64,000 nt of DNA from Dryobates pubescens (taxonomy: Eukaryota > Chordata > Aves > Piciformes > Picidae): NCBI RefSeq assembly GCF_014839835.1, contig NC_071617.1, positions 37,769,652 to 37,833,651 on the forward strand, given 5' to 3'. The notes below the pieces were generated by a model, which saw only the letters and a list, made by a program, of their open reading frames with translations, searched no databases and was not told the DNA's origin. Below are positions 1 to 27,900 of the stretch, piece by piece. Position 1 is the stretch's first letter, and every line of letters starts with the position of its first letter. Position numbers and translations under genes: made by a program.

Positions 1-492
1 TGTTGTTTAAAGCTGAAGGCTCTTAGGGTCTTAAAGGTTCTTCTCAAAGTAAATCTATAGTATGTTTTCTGTCTCCCTTGTAGGTGAGTTGTTGTGGGGT
101 TCTGTTTTTTTGGGGGGATTTTTTTGTTTGTTTGAAAGTTAACAAATGATTAGTGTCTGTTTGTCCGAGATGCCTCCCCTCTGTCTTGGAAGTCAAAGGA
201 AAAGGTTTTTTTCTGCCTGTTTGGTGTATCTCCTCTTGTCTGTGCATCACACTCTTACTCCTGTAAGAGTAATGAAAGCAGCTGCTGCAGGCTGTATCTT
301 CATCTGGTGCATTTACTTGCAAATTGAACTTCTAGATGTGCTCTTTTATTTTAAATATTGATATGCTTCTGTAGATCATTCATGAAACAAAGAATTAAAT
401 ATTTTATATATATATGTTAGAGGTTTTATGGTTTGTTTTAATTATCAGGCCTTATGTTACTTGCTTTACTTGAAATATTTCCCTTTTTTTAG

Positions 493-529
493 GCATTAAT
501 TTTGCATATCGTGATGCCACAGCAAATTA
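493..529 (+). CDS. PRKD3: Possible small upstream PRKD3 exon
   Basis: A strong acceptor (T-rich tract then AG at 491-492) is followed by 37 bases reading ALILHIVMPQQI plus one base. Splicing to the exon at 930 through the GT at 530 gives ...QIKELSLSISVSN. Known PRKD3 proteins have ALMPVTPQ here and KDL before SISVSN, so A-L-x-V-x-P-Q and K-E/D-L both recur and the phase fits. The donor GTAACC is weak, and the segment between the two matches is about nine residues shorter than in human. It may be a diverged real exon or a chance match. Confidence 0.35.
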
Positions 530-929
530 GTAACCGCATTCATTTGATTGCAAGGGATCTACCTGCTGATCTTCCCTGTGCTTTTCTATATTGCTACCAG
601 AAACTCCTAGTAGTTTAATGAACTCTGGTACAATTGCCACTTTGCTTTTAGTTCTCCAGCTCTGTACTGTGTACACATTCTTACTATTCTACTATTTTTG
701 TGATCAGTGACATGACAAAGATAGACAAATAACCCCAGCAAAACTCCCAGGGCTGTTTAATCAGTCTGTGAAATCTGAGTTCCAGGGTATGTTTCTGCAA
801 AGCATCAATAAAATCATTTCACCATGACTGGGTTAGAATTCAGCAAGGCGGGGTTTGTTTTCATTTCTTTTTACTAGAAAAAGACTGCCATTTCTATTCA
901 ATTACTTAGTTAAATCTTCTTTATTGCAG

Positions 930-11655
<10,726 letters not shown>

Positions 11656-14575
11656 TTTATTCATTATGCTAAGTTACAGCAAAAAATACTCCAGAGAAAA
11701 ACTGAGGATAAGTTTTGGAACAACTGTTGCTCTTTCTGAAGTGCTATATACATAGTTCAGTGTATGACGTCCCAGAGGATCCTGCATTGACCTGAGACTA
11801 GACTGTCATCTGACAAGATTTTCTCCATCACTGACTTAAACTATGAGTAGTTACTGGACAGTAAGATAAACCTCCTTTGGTAACATTTCACCAAGCTGTG
11901 TGGCTACAAAGCCATTACTGAGGTGTCACGTGTACAGATTGGTTTGTGTGTTTTTCAAGGATTTTTGTTGTTGTTTTGTTTTCATAGACTACACAATAAG
12001 AATTTTGTAATGGTTTTCTAATCCCTATTTACTAGACCATAGAGGACTGTTTTCTGTTACTTAGATACATCTCCCATTTCCCAAACTGTGTATGGGGAAA
12101 AGAGACTGTAAAAAGAGATCAGTGCAGTGTACCTTGGCTAATAGCAAATTGTGTTGGTTTAAGTTGAACACAGCTTCATCCATGAAGGAATAATTTGCTG
12201 CTGTTAAAACACCTAAATAGGAGTGGCTTTGCCCTAACTGGACTTTATCCAGATACTCCAAAAAAAGAAGACCCCACAAATTCCTCTGAAAGTAATGGCT
12301 GACAATCTAAAGAAACGACAATCACAGTTATGCTAGTTCTTTGTTTTGTCTGTTAAACCTGAGCAATAAGCCACAACAGTGTGTTGCTGTGCAAGGCTGG
12401 CACACTTCATTGATACACACCAAAGGCATTTTGTCTTCAAGCTATACAAGTAATGCACAGAGAGCATACAGGACTTTTGATGTAGCTTATCCTTTCACAC
12501 AGAAGGATGTGGAAGAATAGGGAAACATATGTGCAGCTTTTCTTATGTTGTTTTATTAGATTTTAATTCTTTTCTACTATTTTTGTAATTTGTTTTAAGG
12601 TTCCCCGGACTTTCATCAGGAGTAGTTTGTAGCCTGCTAGCTTGTATCTTAACTTGGCTCAGAACCTAGGAGCAACAGTAGATATCAAATCACCTGTTGC
12701 TTCTACCAGGGCAGCTGGATTGTAGGAGACAGATTGTAGGGCTTTACCTTCTGACCTTAACCTGCAGCCCCTCCCGTCCTCTTCACTGTGCTCATCATTG
12801 TTATTTCAGCTGAATGAAGAGTCTAAAACTGATTGGAATTATTTTTTTTATGCAGATGTCTCAGTTGAGGGATGCCCACCAGTGTTCTGTGAAATGAGTC
12901 CTTCAGAGAACAGTGTAACAGTTAATGTCATCAAGATGTTTGAGGCTGTCAATGCTAAATGCAAATGGAGGAGTGGGGGGCTGCACCTTTTTTTTTTTTT
13001 TTTTTTGTGACCTGTTTTATAAAAATGGAAAAGGTGAAATCTTTCCTTCTGTGTGGGGTAACAGTATTGTGGTGCCAGGGGCTGAATGGCTCCACATATG
13101 CCTGATGTACCTGGCAGCTTCACGGGAGCTTGCTTTGAAACAGTTTTAAAAATAATGATACAGGCTTGACCTGCAAACTCAGCGAGAAGCTTTGGGCTAT
13201 CTCATTTCTCTCCTACAAAGATTTTTTTTTTTCCTTCCCCCCCTCCCCCCATGGAGATAACTTTTCCTGCTGTTGTGCTTCAGGTGAGCAGAGGTTTCTC
13301 CAAGTTGTTAGCTATCGGTTATGTCAGGGCGGGCAGCTGCTTGCAATGACAGCGACGTGGCAGTCAAGTCAGTGGCACTTGAAGTATGTACCCACAGGCA
13401 GGTTTGGCTCTTTAACCCATCTTTTCTTTTCCTATTGCCCCTAGTCTAACTGCCACTGCATTTTGTAGGTGTCTGAACTGCCAAAGGCTGTCTTCCCAGT
13501 TAGAAACACCAGACTTTAACATGTTGGTCCAGCCTGTATGGCCGTTTCCTACAGCCAGCAGCAGGCAGAGCATTTCAGCCCTTCCAACCACCAAATGTCC
13601 TCTCTCCCAGCACAGGTTTTTCTCAGGTTTGTGCAGGAAACTTGCATGAAGGCACTCTCCACACTCTCAATGGAAAGGAATTGAGAAGGGGTAGAATTTG
13701 CCCCTTAACCTTGCCACCTATCAAGGAAGGGTTTCAGGACTGATTCCTCAGAGGGGCACTGTTTTTTACCTTTAGAACCAGGACAGTAACTTCTGAAGCT
13801 GGTATTTACCCAGGCTTGGCAAAGGGAGGCAGTGGGTTTTTTTCAATTTCCACTGCTCAAGTGATGCAATTTCAGTGAAGCCATTCCTGTCTTCCATCCT
13901 AACTCTAATAATGTAGAGAGACTGGTTTTAAATTTCTAATTTTATACTTGAGGTTTTCCTGGGTGGTTTTTTCCATCTTTTCCCCCCCCCCACCCCCCTT
14001 TTAGTTCATGCTTTTTTAGGGAGGAAATAAAGCCAGCCCAGTGACTTGAAAAAGCATGACAGGATAGGGAAGGAGGGGACAACAATGAAGATGACCTGGC
14101 TGATATCATTCCCCATGGAATCTGCTCACCTCCGCTGTAGTTTATGAGCTATTTATTCTTCAAGTTGTGTTAAAAAGTAAATAATGCTGTTAGCAGCTGG
14201 AGATTGACCCTATACACAGATTTAGGGGGCCAGACAATGGAAGCCACAGGTAGCTAACAGTAGAGGAATAAAAAAAATCAGACCTTCATTCAAAGTAAGT
14301 TTTCTTTGGAGTATTAAAAATAGCTGAATTTTCATTCTCTTTTCTGCTTTTACTGCAGACTTTGACAGCAGGTTACAGTGTTTTGTATCTTTACCCCTTG
14401 ATGAATTAAGTTGCGTTCATTCAAGAAATAGTGCTATGATGATGCTAGAAAAAGCTCATGTAAAATTTATAGCCTGAAAAGGACACTGTCAAGTACTTTT
14501 ATATTTTTATACATCCCCTTGTTTGTAAATAGCCTCTGATAAGCTTGAAAATAAAATTTATTTCCCTATCAGACT
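11656..14575 (+). other. PRKD3: PRKD3 3' untranslated region
   Basis: From the stop codon (TGA 11653-11655) to just past the AATAAA at 14550-14555 there is no intron signal or coding frame of note. A second AATAAA at 14026-14031 could give a shorter mRNA. Homopolymer runs (T near 12988-13006, C near 13240 and 13983) are present. A CR1 starts just beyond the proposed end. The 3' limit is inferred from the signal only. Confidence 0.6.
14550..14555 (+). terminator. Polyadenylation signal for PRKD3
   Basis: AATAAA inside GAAAATAAAATTTATTTCCC, followed within 30 bases by a T-rich stretch (TTGTTCTTTATT). It is the last plus-strand signal before the CR1. Confidence 0.6.
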
Positions 14576-14599
14576 TGTTCTTTATTCACATCAATTCTC

Positions 14600-15406
14600 T
14601 ATCACAGAATCACCAAGGTTGGAAGAGACCTCAAAGATCATCAAGTCCAACCTGTCACCCAAGACCTCATGACTAGGCCGTGGCACCAAGTGCCACATCC
14701 AATCCCCTCTTGAACACCTCCAGGGATGGTGACTCCACCACCTCCCTGGGCAGCCCATTCCAGTAGCTAATGACTCTCTCTGTGAAGAACTTTATCCTCA
14801 CCTCAAGTGTAAACTTCCCCTGGTGCAGCTTGAGACTGTGTCCCCTTGTTCTGGTGCTGGTTGCCTGGGAGAAGAGACCAACCCCCACCTGGCTACAACC
14901 ACCCTTCAGGTAGTTGTAGAGAGCAATGAGGTCTCCCCTGAGCCTCCTCTTCTCCAGGCTAAACAATCCCAGCTCCCTCAGCCTCTCCTCATAGGGCTTG
15001 TGCTCAAGGCCTCTCCCCCATCTTGTTGCCCTTCTGTGGACACATTCCAGCAAGTCAACATCCTTCCTAAACTGAGGAGCCCAGAACTGGACACAGTACT
15101 CAAGATGTAACCTAATCAGTGCAGAGTACAGGGGCACAATGACTTCCCTGCTCCTACTGATCACACTATTCTTGATACAGGCCAGGCTGCCATTAGCTTT
15201 CCTGGCCCCCTGGGCATACTGTTGGCTCATGTTTAGGCAGCTGTCAAACAGCATCCCCAGGTCCCTTTCTGTTTGGCAGCTCTCCAGCCACTCTGACCCC
15301 AGCCTATAGTGTGGCATGGGGTTGTTGTGGCCAAAGTGCAGCACATGGCACTTGGATTTGTTGAATCCCATCATGTTGGACTCCACCCATCTGTCCAGTT
15401 GGTCCT
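14600..15406 (-). mobile_element. CR1 LINE 3' end between PRKD3 and NDUFAF7
   Basis: It starts with the CR1 3' terminus on the minus strand (CCAAGGTTGGAAGAGACCTC) and carries one open minus-strand frame of about 237 codons. That frame spans the thumb and C-terminal part of the ORF2 protein ([63 protein letters not shown]). The long frame marks it as one of the better preserved copies here, though it is 5'-truncated. Confidence 0.94.
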
Positions 15407-15409
15407 AGA

Positions 15410-15970
15410 AGTAAGTGGGTCTTTATATTTCCTTGTTTGTAGATTTCTTACAAGATATGCCCTGCTGTGAGAATTCTGTTAGCAGGTGCTATGGAAGTAA
15501 GTAACACTTCTTGAATGGTTCCCATCACCATTCTCTTTATAAAAACTATCTTAAAATGTTGTCTTGTGTTTTAAAGCTTTGGTACTTGCTTAAAGTCTCA
15601 GCACATCTGTTTGTTACTGGTAAGTTTAAACTTGATTCCACTAGTAAATATAAGACTTCTAAAACATCATTTATTTTCTGCTCCCTGTAGGTTGGTTTCT
15701 GTACGGGCAGCATTTGGTTTGTACAATACTACTTTGAATAAGCTAGTTGACAGATTTAGAATGCTGCATGAAATTTACTCCACAGAACACTCCCCACCAA
15801 ATTATGGCTAGGCCTTGAAGCACAGATTGCTGTGAGAGTTGCCTGAAAAGATGTGACGTTTTCTGTGCCTTCAGTTCAAAGATAAATTGAAATACTTAGT
15901 TCTTACCTTACTCCATATGCTGATTACATTACTGAAATACCTTTAGTAGGCGAAACCTTTTTTTGTTAAA
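15410..15970. other. Intergenic spacer between PRKD3 and NDUFAF7
   Basis: About 0.55 kb of AT-rich sequence with no recognisable gene, repeat or RNA. The two genes converge here. Confidence 0.6.
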
Positions 15971-15974
15971 TAAA

Positions 15975-15980
15975 TTTATT
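15975..15980 (-). terminator. Polyadenylation signal for NDUFAF7
   Basis: AATAAA on the minus strand, about 55 bases past the NDUFAF7 stop codon, implying a very short 3' UTR. Confidence 0.6.
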
Positions 15981-16032
15981 AAGTTGCTATTGAAAGCTAC
16001 TACTATCAGACATTTTGCTATAGTGCTTGAAA

Positions 16033-21684
<5,652 letters not shown>

Positions 21685-21952
21685 GGCAGCAGCGCCTCCA
21701 CCTCCTCTTCCCCGGGTCCTGGCCGCTCGGTGGCCGCGTTGAGCCCCTATCCCTACGTGCGGACGGGCTACCGGCTACAGACTGCTGGGGGCAGGCGAAA
21801 TACTCTGAGCCTTAGCTGAGACGCCCCCTGTCCACCCTTCCCGGGCTCGCCCACGGCAAATTGCCGCTCGTCCTCCACCGCCCTTGCAGGACCTGCGTTC
21901 CCGCCGGCCCGCGGGGCCGGAAGCGCGGCGCAGGAGCTTCCGACGGGCAGCG
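21685..21952. promoter_or_regulatory. Bidirectional promoter, NDUFAF7 (-) and CEBPZ (+)
   Basis: Only 268 bp separate the two start codons, which face away from each other. The segment must hold both 5' UTRs and the shared core promoter. It contains no convincing TATA box. The sequence shows the geometry; co-regulation of the two genes is inferred. Confidence 0.8.
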
Positions 21953-24900
21953 ATGGCGGCGTTGTGGGGCTTCGGCGTGAAGGACCCGAGGGAGACAAAC
22001 CGTGACAGCGAGGAGGAGGATGATGAAGAAGATGATGATGAAGATGGAGAAGCTGATGAGTTCACACTTGACGAGGTGCTTCGCCTCGGCGGCACCAAGG
22101 TAAGGGGGGGGGAGCGGAGGGAGCGGGAACACGTGGCGGACGGGCGCCCCCGGGATGGGTCCCTTCTCGGACGGGGCCTTATGTAGCCCAGGGCGCGGTG
22201 GGGTGGCAAGGGGAGCCTTTGGGAACGTGCAGACTTGCTCCGTATCCGTCGGTAACGAGTGTGCGCTGCCGCCCGCAGCAAGACTACCTGATGTTGTGTG
22301 CCGTGGACGAGCCAGAGGAGATGGTGGACGGCGGCAAGAAGGACACTATCGACGACCTGAAGGAAGGGGAGCTGGAGGCTTTTGTCAGCTCCCTGGGAAT
22401 CGATAAGTATGCGAAAAATTGCCTGGTAGTGGAGGGCGAGGAGGAGGAGGACAACGGTGGTGGTGGAAGCGAGGAGAAAAAGAAGCCCACAAAAAAAGAC
22501 AAAAGCAAGAAGGAAGTTAACTCTCCTTTGTTAGAAGGGAAAAAAGAAAAAAAAGTCAAAGAAAAGGCAAGCCGTGTGAAAGACAGCAAGACAAAGCAAG
22601 CTGATGGTGATCAGGACCAGCACCTTTTGACACAGAGCAATAGGCTAGAAGATTTTGAATTTCATGCAAGGCAAGTGATACTGATAAAGCCAGGGGGCAA
22701 ATGGTATGAACAGGAATACACCAATGAATTCTCTTCAGAACCACAAAATCAGATGCTCTTGTCCAAGTATAAGACCTTGGCTCAAAAGCTGTACCAACAT
22801 GAGATAGAGCTGTATAAGAATAAGACAGATTATCAGAAGGGAGCCTCTTCGACATGGATGAAAACTGTTGTGTCGTCAGGTACTTTGGCTGATAGGATGG
22901 CAGCAATGACCCTTCTTATTCAGGACAGTGCTGTTCACAGTCTCCAATATGTTGAGAACTTGATAAACCTCATAAAGAAAAAGGGCAGCCGGCATCAGAG
23001 CCTCATGGCTTTGGACACCTTCAGGGAGCTTCTCATTTCAGATCTCTTACCAGACAATCGAAAATTACGGTCTTTCTCACAGAGACCATTTAGCAACATA
23101 GAGAAGATGTCAAGTGGCAACAGGGATTCGAGAGACAGAAGGTTGATACTGTGGTATTTTGAGCATCAGCTGAAACTACAGGTGGCAGACTTTGTGCAAG
23201 CATTAGAAGCCCTGGGTCATGATTCTTTGACAGCACCAAAATCACGAGCTTTGGCAGTTGCCCACGAACTCCTCTGTAACAAGCCTGAGCAGGAGAAAGT
23301 TCTCCTTGTTCAGCTGGTAAATAAACTGGGGGACCCTCAGAACAAAATAGCCACCAAAGCCTCTTACCTTTTAGAGACATTACTTCACAAGCATCCAAAT
23401 ATGAAGGGAGTAGTGTGCAATGAAGTGGAGAGGCTTCTGTACCGGTCCAACATTAATGTGAAAACCCAGTATTATGCCATTTGCTTTCTGAATCAGATAG
23501 TCCTCAGTCATGAGGAAAGTGCGTTGGCTAACAAGCTGATAACTTTGTACTTCTGCTTTTTCCGGAACTGCATTAAGAAAAAAGATGTTGAATCCAAGAT
23601 GCTCAGTGCTCTTCTTTGTGGGGTAAACAGAGCTTACCCTTATGCTGAGACTGGTGATGAGAAAGTGAAAGAACAAATGGACACACTGTTTAAAGTTCTG
23701 CATCTTGTCAACTTCAGTACCAGTGTCCAGGCCCTGATGTTGCTGTTTCAGGTGATGGACTCACAGCAGTCTGTATCGGACAGGTACTATGCAGCTCTAT
23801 ACAAGTAAGTGACAAGTCTGTGGTTTTTATATGAATTTCATTTTATGACATCACTATTAATTTAAAGTTGTAGATACACTTACCTTGCTTTTAGGGTCTT
23901 GTGAGTTTTATGTCTGGCTAAAAATTTCCAGTGTTTTGTTTGAGATAATGCATGTGACCTCTTTGACTTAATGTGAGGATAAAGCAAACGGTAGCAGTAG
24001 GTCCTGAGAATACAACACTCTCTTCTCCCAGACAACCAGCACCAGAACAAGGTGACACAGTCTCAAGCTGTGCCAGGGGAGGTTTAGACTCGAAGTGAGG
24101 AGACAGTTCTTCACTGAGCGAGTCATTCGTCATTGGAATGTGCTGCCCAGGGAGGTGGTGGAGTCACCGTCCCTGGAGGTGTTCAAGAGGAGAACGGACG
24201 TGGCACTTGGTGCCATGGTCTAGTCGTGAGGTCTGTCGAGACAGGTTGGACTTGATGATCCTTGGGATCTCTTCCAACCTTAGTTATACTGTGATACTAC
24301 TGTAACACGTGCATTTCATTCTTGGCATGGTTTTGTGGCGGCATGTTTTTTAATTCCAGATAGTATTTCAAACTGATAGATAACTACATCTCCAAAATAA
24401 TTTTTACAGGTGCTGTGTTTTAGTCACATAATGGACAAAAATACTTTTTCTATTTGTATTTAGGGCACAGGGAAATACTATGAACAAATCCTTTAAGTGA
24501 TTTAAGTTGTGTAGGTGGAAAGCCTCATGCTATAAAAGAATCACTTTTTTTTTGTTTGTTTTTTTTTTTGTTCCCCCAGCTGATTGTTTAGACTCTTTAC
24601 AAGCTTCTGTTTTACTTGACCAAATGGAAGTTGCTAATTTTCAAAAATGGACCTCAAGCTTCCTGAGAAGGTGCAATGTATTTAGGGACCTTCCTGTGCC
24701 TGACAGGCTGGAAGAAACTCAAGTACAAAACTTGCCCGTGCCTATGCCTGATCTCATTGTGAAGCATGCTACCTGCTAACCATTTGCTTTCTATTTTTCT
24801 GAACATCAGAATAAATCAGATTAGCTTCTTACATTAAATGTGTCAAATTTTGAAACTTGCTCAATTCAACTCAGTTTCTTAATGTTTTGGTGGGTTTTTT

Positions 24901-27900
24901 GTTTATTGGTATAGATTTTTAATATTTTTTTTAAATCTCCAGTGTCTTACATGGAATTAGAAATACTACACAGCTGTTGACAGTTCAGGGTTGATCATAA
25001 TGGTTTTGAATACTGGGGAACAAGCTGTCTCTGGTATTTTAGCTAGCACTCTTGAAAACTCTTCAAACTCCTGGCCAAGCTGGCAGCTCGTGGCTTAGAC
25101 AGCATCACTCTGTGCTGGGTTAGGAACTGGCTGGAGAGCTGAGCTCAGAGAGTGGTGGTGAATGGTGCCACATCCAGCTGGAGGCCAGTCACTAGTGGTG
25201 TGCCCCAAGGATCAGTGCTGGGCTCCATGCTCTTTAATATCTTTATTGATGATCTGGATGAGGGGATTGAGTCCATCATCAGTAAGTTTGCAGATGACAC
25301 CAAGCTGGAGGCAGGAGTTGATCTGCTAGAGGTTAGGAGGGCTCTGCAGAGAGACCCTGACAGGCTGGGCAGATGGGCAGAGTCCAGTGGCATGAGATTT
25401 AACACATCTAAGTGCTGGGTTCTACACATTGGCCACAACAACCCCAAGCAGTGCTACAGGCTGGGGTCAGAGTGGCTGGAGAGCAGCCAGGCAGAAAGGG
25501 ACCTGGGGGTACTGGTCCATAGCAGGCTGAACATGAGCCAGCAGTGTGCCCAGGTGGCCAAGTAGGCCAATGACATCCTTGCCTGTATCAGGAACAGTGT
25601 GGCCAGCAGGAGCAGGGAGGTCATTCTGCCCCTGTACACTGCACTGGTTAGGCCATTCCTTGAGTACTGTGTCCAGTTCTGGGCCCCTCAGTTTAGGAAA
25701 GATGTTGAGTTGCTGGAGTGTGTTCAGAGATGGGCAACAAAGCTGGTGAGGGGTCTGGAGCACAAGCCCTATGAGGAGAGGCTAAGGGAGCTGGGCTTGC
25801 TTAGATTGGAGAAGAGGAGGCTCAGGGCAGACCTTATTGCTGTCTACAACTACCTGAAGGGAGGTTGTAGCCAGGTGGGGGTTGGTCTCTTCTCCCAGGC
25901 AAGCAGTACCAGAACAAGAGGACACAGTCTCAAGCTGTGCCAGGGGAAATTTAGGTTGGATGTTAGGAAGAAGTTCTTCATAGAAAGAGTGATTGACCAT
26001 TGGAATGTGCTGCCCGGGGAGGCGGTGGAGTCACCGTCACTGGAGGTGTTTAGGAGGAGACTTGATGGGGTGCTTGGTGCCATGGTTTAGTTGATTAGAC
26101 AGTGTTGGATGATAGGTTGGACTTGATGATCTCAAAGGTCTCTTCCAACCTGATTAATTCTATTCTATTCTAAAATGTAGGTGATTGTTAATAGCAATTA
26201 TTCTAACTGTACTATGACAATCAGCAATATTTTTTCATGTGTTTTCCACAGGAAGCTTCTTGATCCTGCTTTAGCAACCTGCTCAAAGCCATCCATGTTT
26301 CTTAATCTTGTCTATAAATCACTGAAGGCAGATGTAGTGTTACGGCGCGTGAAGGCCTTTGTGAAGAGGTTACTTCAAGTCACTTGTGGACAAATGCCAC
26401 CCTTCATTTGTGGAACCCTGTACCTTCTGTCTGAGCTTCTGAAAGTAAAACCAGAGTTAAGAGTCCAGCTGCAGGATCATGTGGTATAAGATGATATCTC
26501 TACCCTATTGTTCTTCAATAAGAGCTAGTTTCATAAGTGCCTTTCCCTGTCCTGTGTATTAGTGTCCGTATTAGTGTATTAGTGTATATATAGTGTATAT
26601 ATAGTATATAGTGTATATATAGTGTATATAGTGTATTAGTGTATTAGTGTATAGTGTATTAGTGTATAGTGTATTAGTGTATTAGTGTCATTATTATTAT
26701 GTTATTAGTGTCCTGAAATGTTATGTCATGGGAAAAAGCACTTCAACAAATGTAACTACATAAAAAAATCTGCATAGATTAAGGTGTTTTAAGCATTCTT
26801 GCAGCTCTCATGCACTTTGCTCACGGAGAGAGGATTATTTCTCTGAATGTTGTGTAAGCAAGCAGATGAACATTCTTCACTCAAAAGCTCTGTTAAAACA
26901 TGGCCTGCTTGTGTCTTCTTTCTGCAGTCTGAAAAACAGGCAGGAATGGATTTCTTTTGTTTGTTTTTTCCCCCCCTTTCTTCAGGTGGGGAGGGGACCC
27001 TTACACTTAAGTAATGTAAGCTGTAAATTTCAGTTTTAAATCCTGTATCAAGGTTTAAACATTGCCCATCATTTTACAAACAATTTTGTAAGTAGCTTCG
27101 GAAGAACTGCATGAATCAGAATGAATTGGAATAAAACTGGAAGTTAGCTGTTTGCTTACTTTTTGTTTAGGAGTCAGATGATGAAGAGTGCTTTAAGGAT
27201 CAAGAAGTTGAAGAGGAGGAGGAAGAAATTGTGGATGCAAAGAAAGAAGCAGAAGGTGAAGAGAGGAACACAGTGGAAAATCCTGCTAAAACAAAAGATT
27301 CAAATGCCTCGTGGGTGCATCACCTGAACATGGCAGGTAAATGGGCAAGAAAACATAATTCGTTTAACTTCTAACATTCTGTAATGGGGACATTGATGAA
27401 GACTTCGTGTAAAATTGCTACTGAATGAGTGTAGCCTGTCCAGCTAGGAGTGATGGGCAGCATGGAAATTGCCTGATGAAATTTAAGTAGTTTTCATCTC
27501 CTCCAACTCTCAGGCAGAAAGAGCAGAGCTTCCTACGATCCTATGCACCGAAGTCCTCTATACTGTGGTGCAGAAAATACAAGCCTTTGGGAACTGAAGA
27601 AGGTAAAGCATTCTTACGTTGCTGATTACTGTGTCAGTGTGGCCCTTGTATGGAGAGAAGAAAAGTAACTTGGTTATTCTTGGAGTAGCTACCTGGGTAA
27701 TGTAACAGAAAGGTTAAATGACACATTGTTTAGCTTTAAGCTTGTACGTGTTACATCACAATGCTGATATTCCAGAACAGAATAGAATAGAATAGAATAG
27801 ACCAGGTTGGAAGAGACCTATTCCAGAGTAGGGAATATGATTTTTTAGGTGGAGATTTGGACAATAAATAATCTCTTCTCAGTTTTGGATCTTTAGCTTT

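Larger units (their letters stand above)
23805..26251 (+). other. CEBPZ intron 2
   Basis: It holds two sense CR1 elements (24021-24299 and 25070-26173). The 90-codon frame at 24507-24779, after a C-rich acceptor-like site, matches no known CEBPZ sequence and looks like chance. Nothing else was recognised. Confidence 0.75.

Noticed and set aside
24507-24779. 90-codon frame after an acceptor-like C/T tract in CEBPZ intron 2
   Set aside because: No similarity to CEBPZ; the exon 2 to exon 3 join is fixed by phase and conservation.
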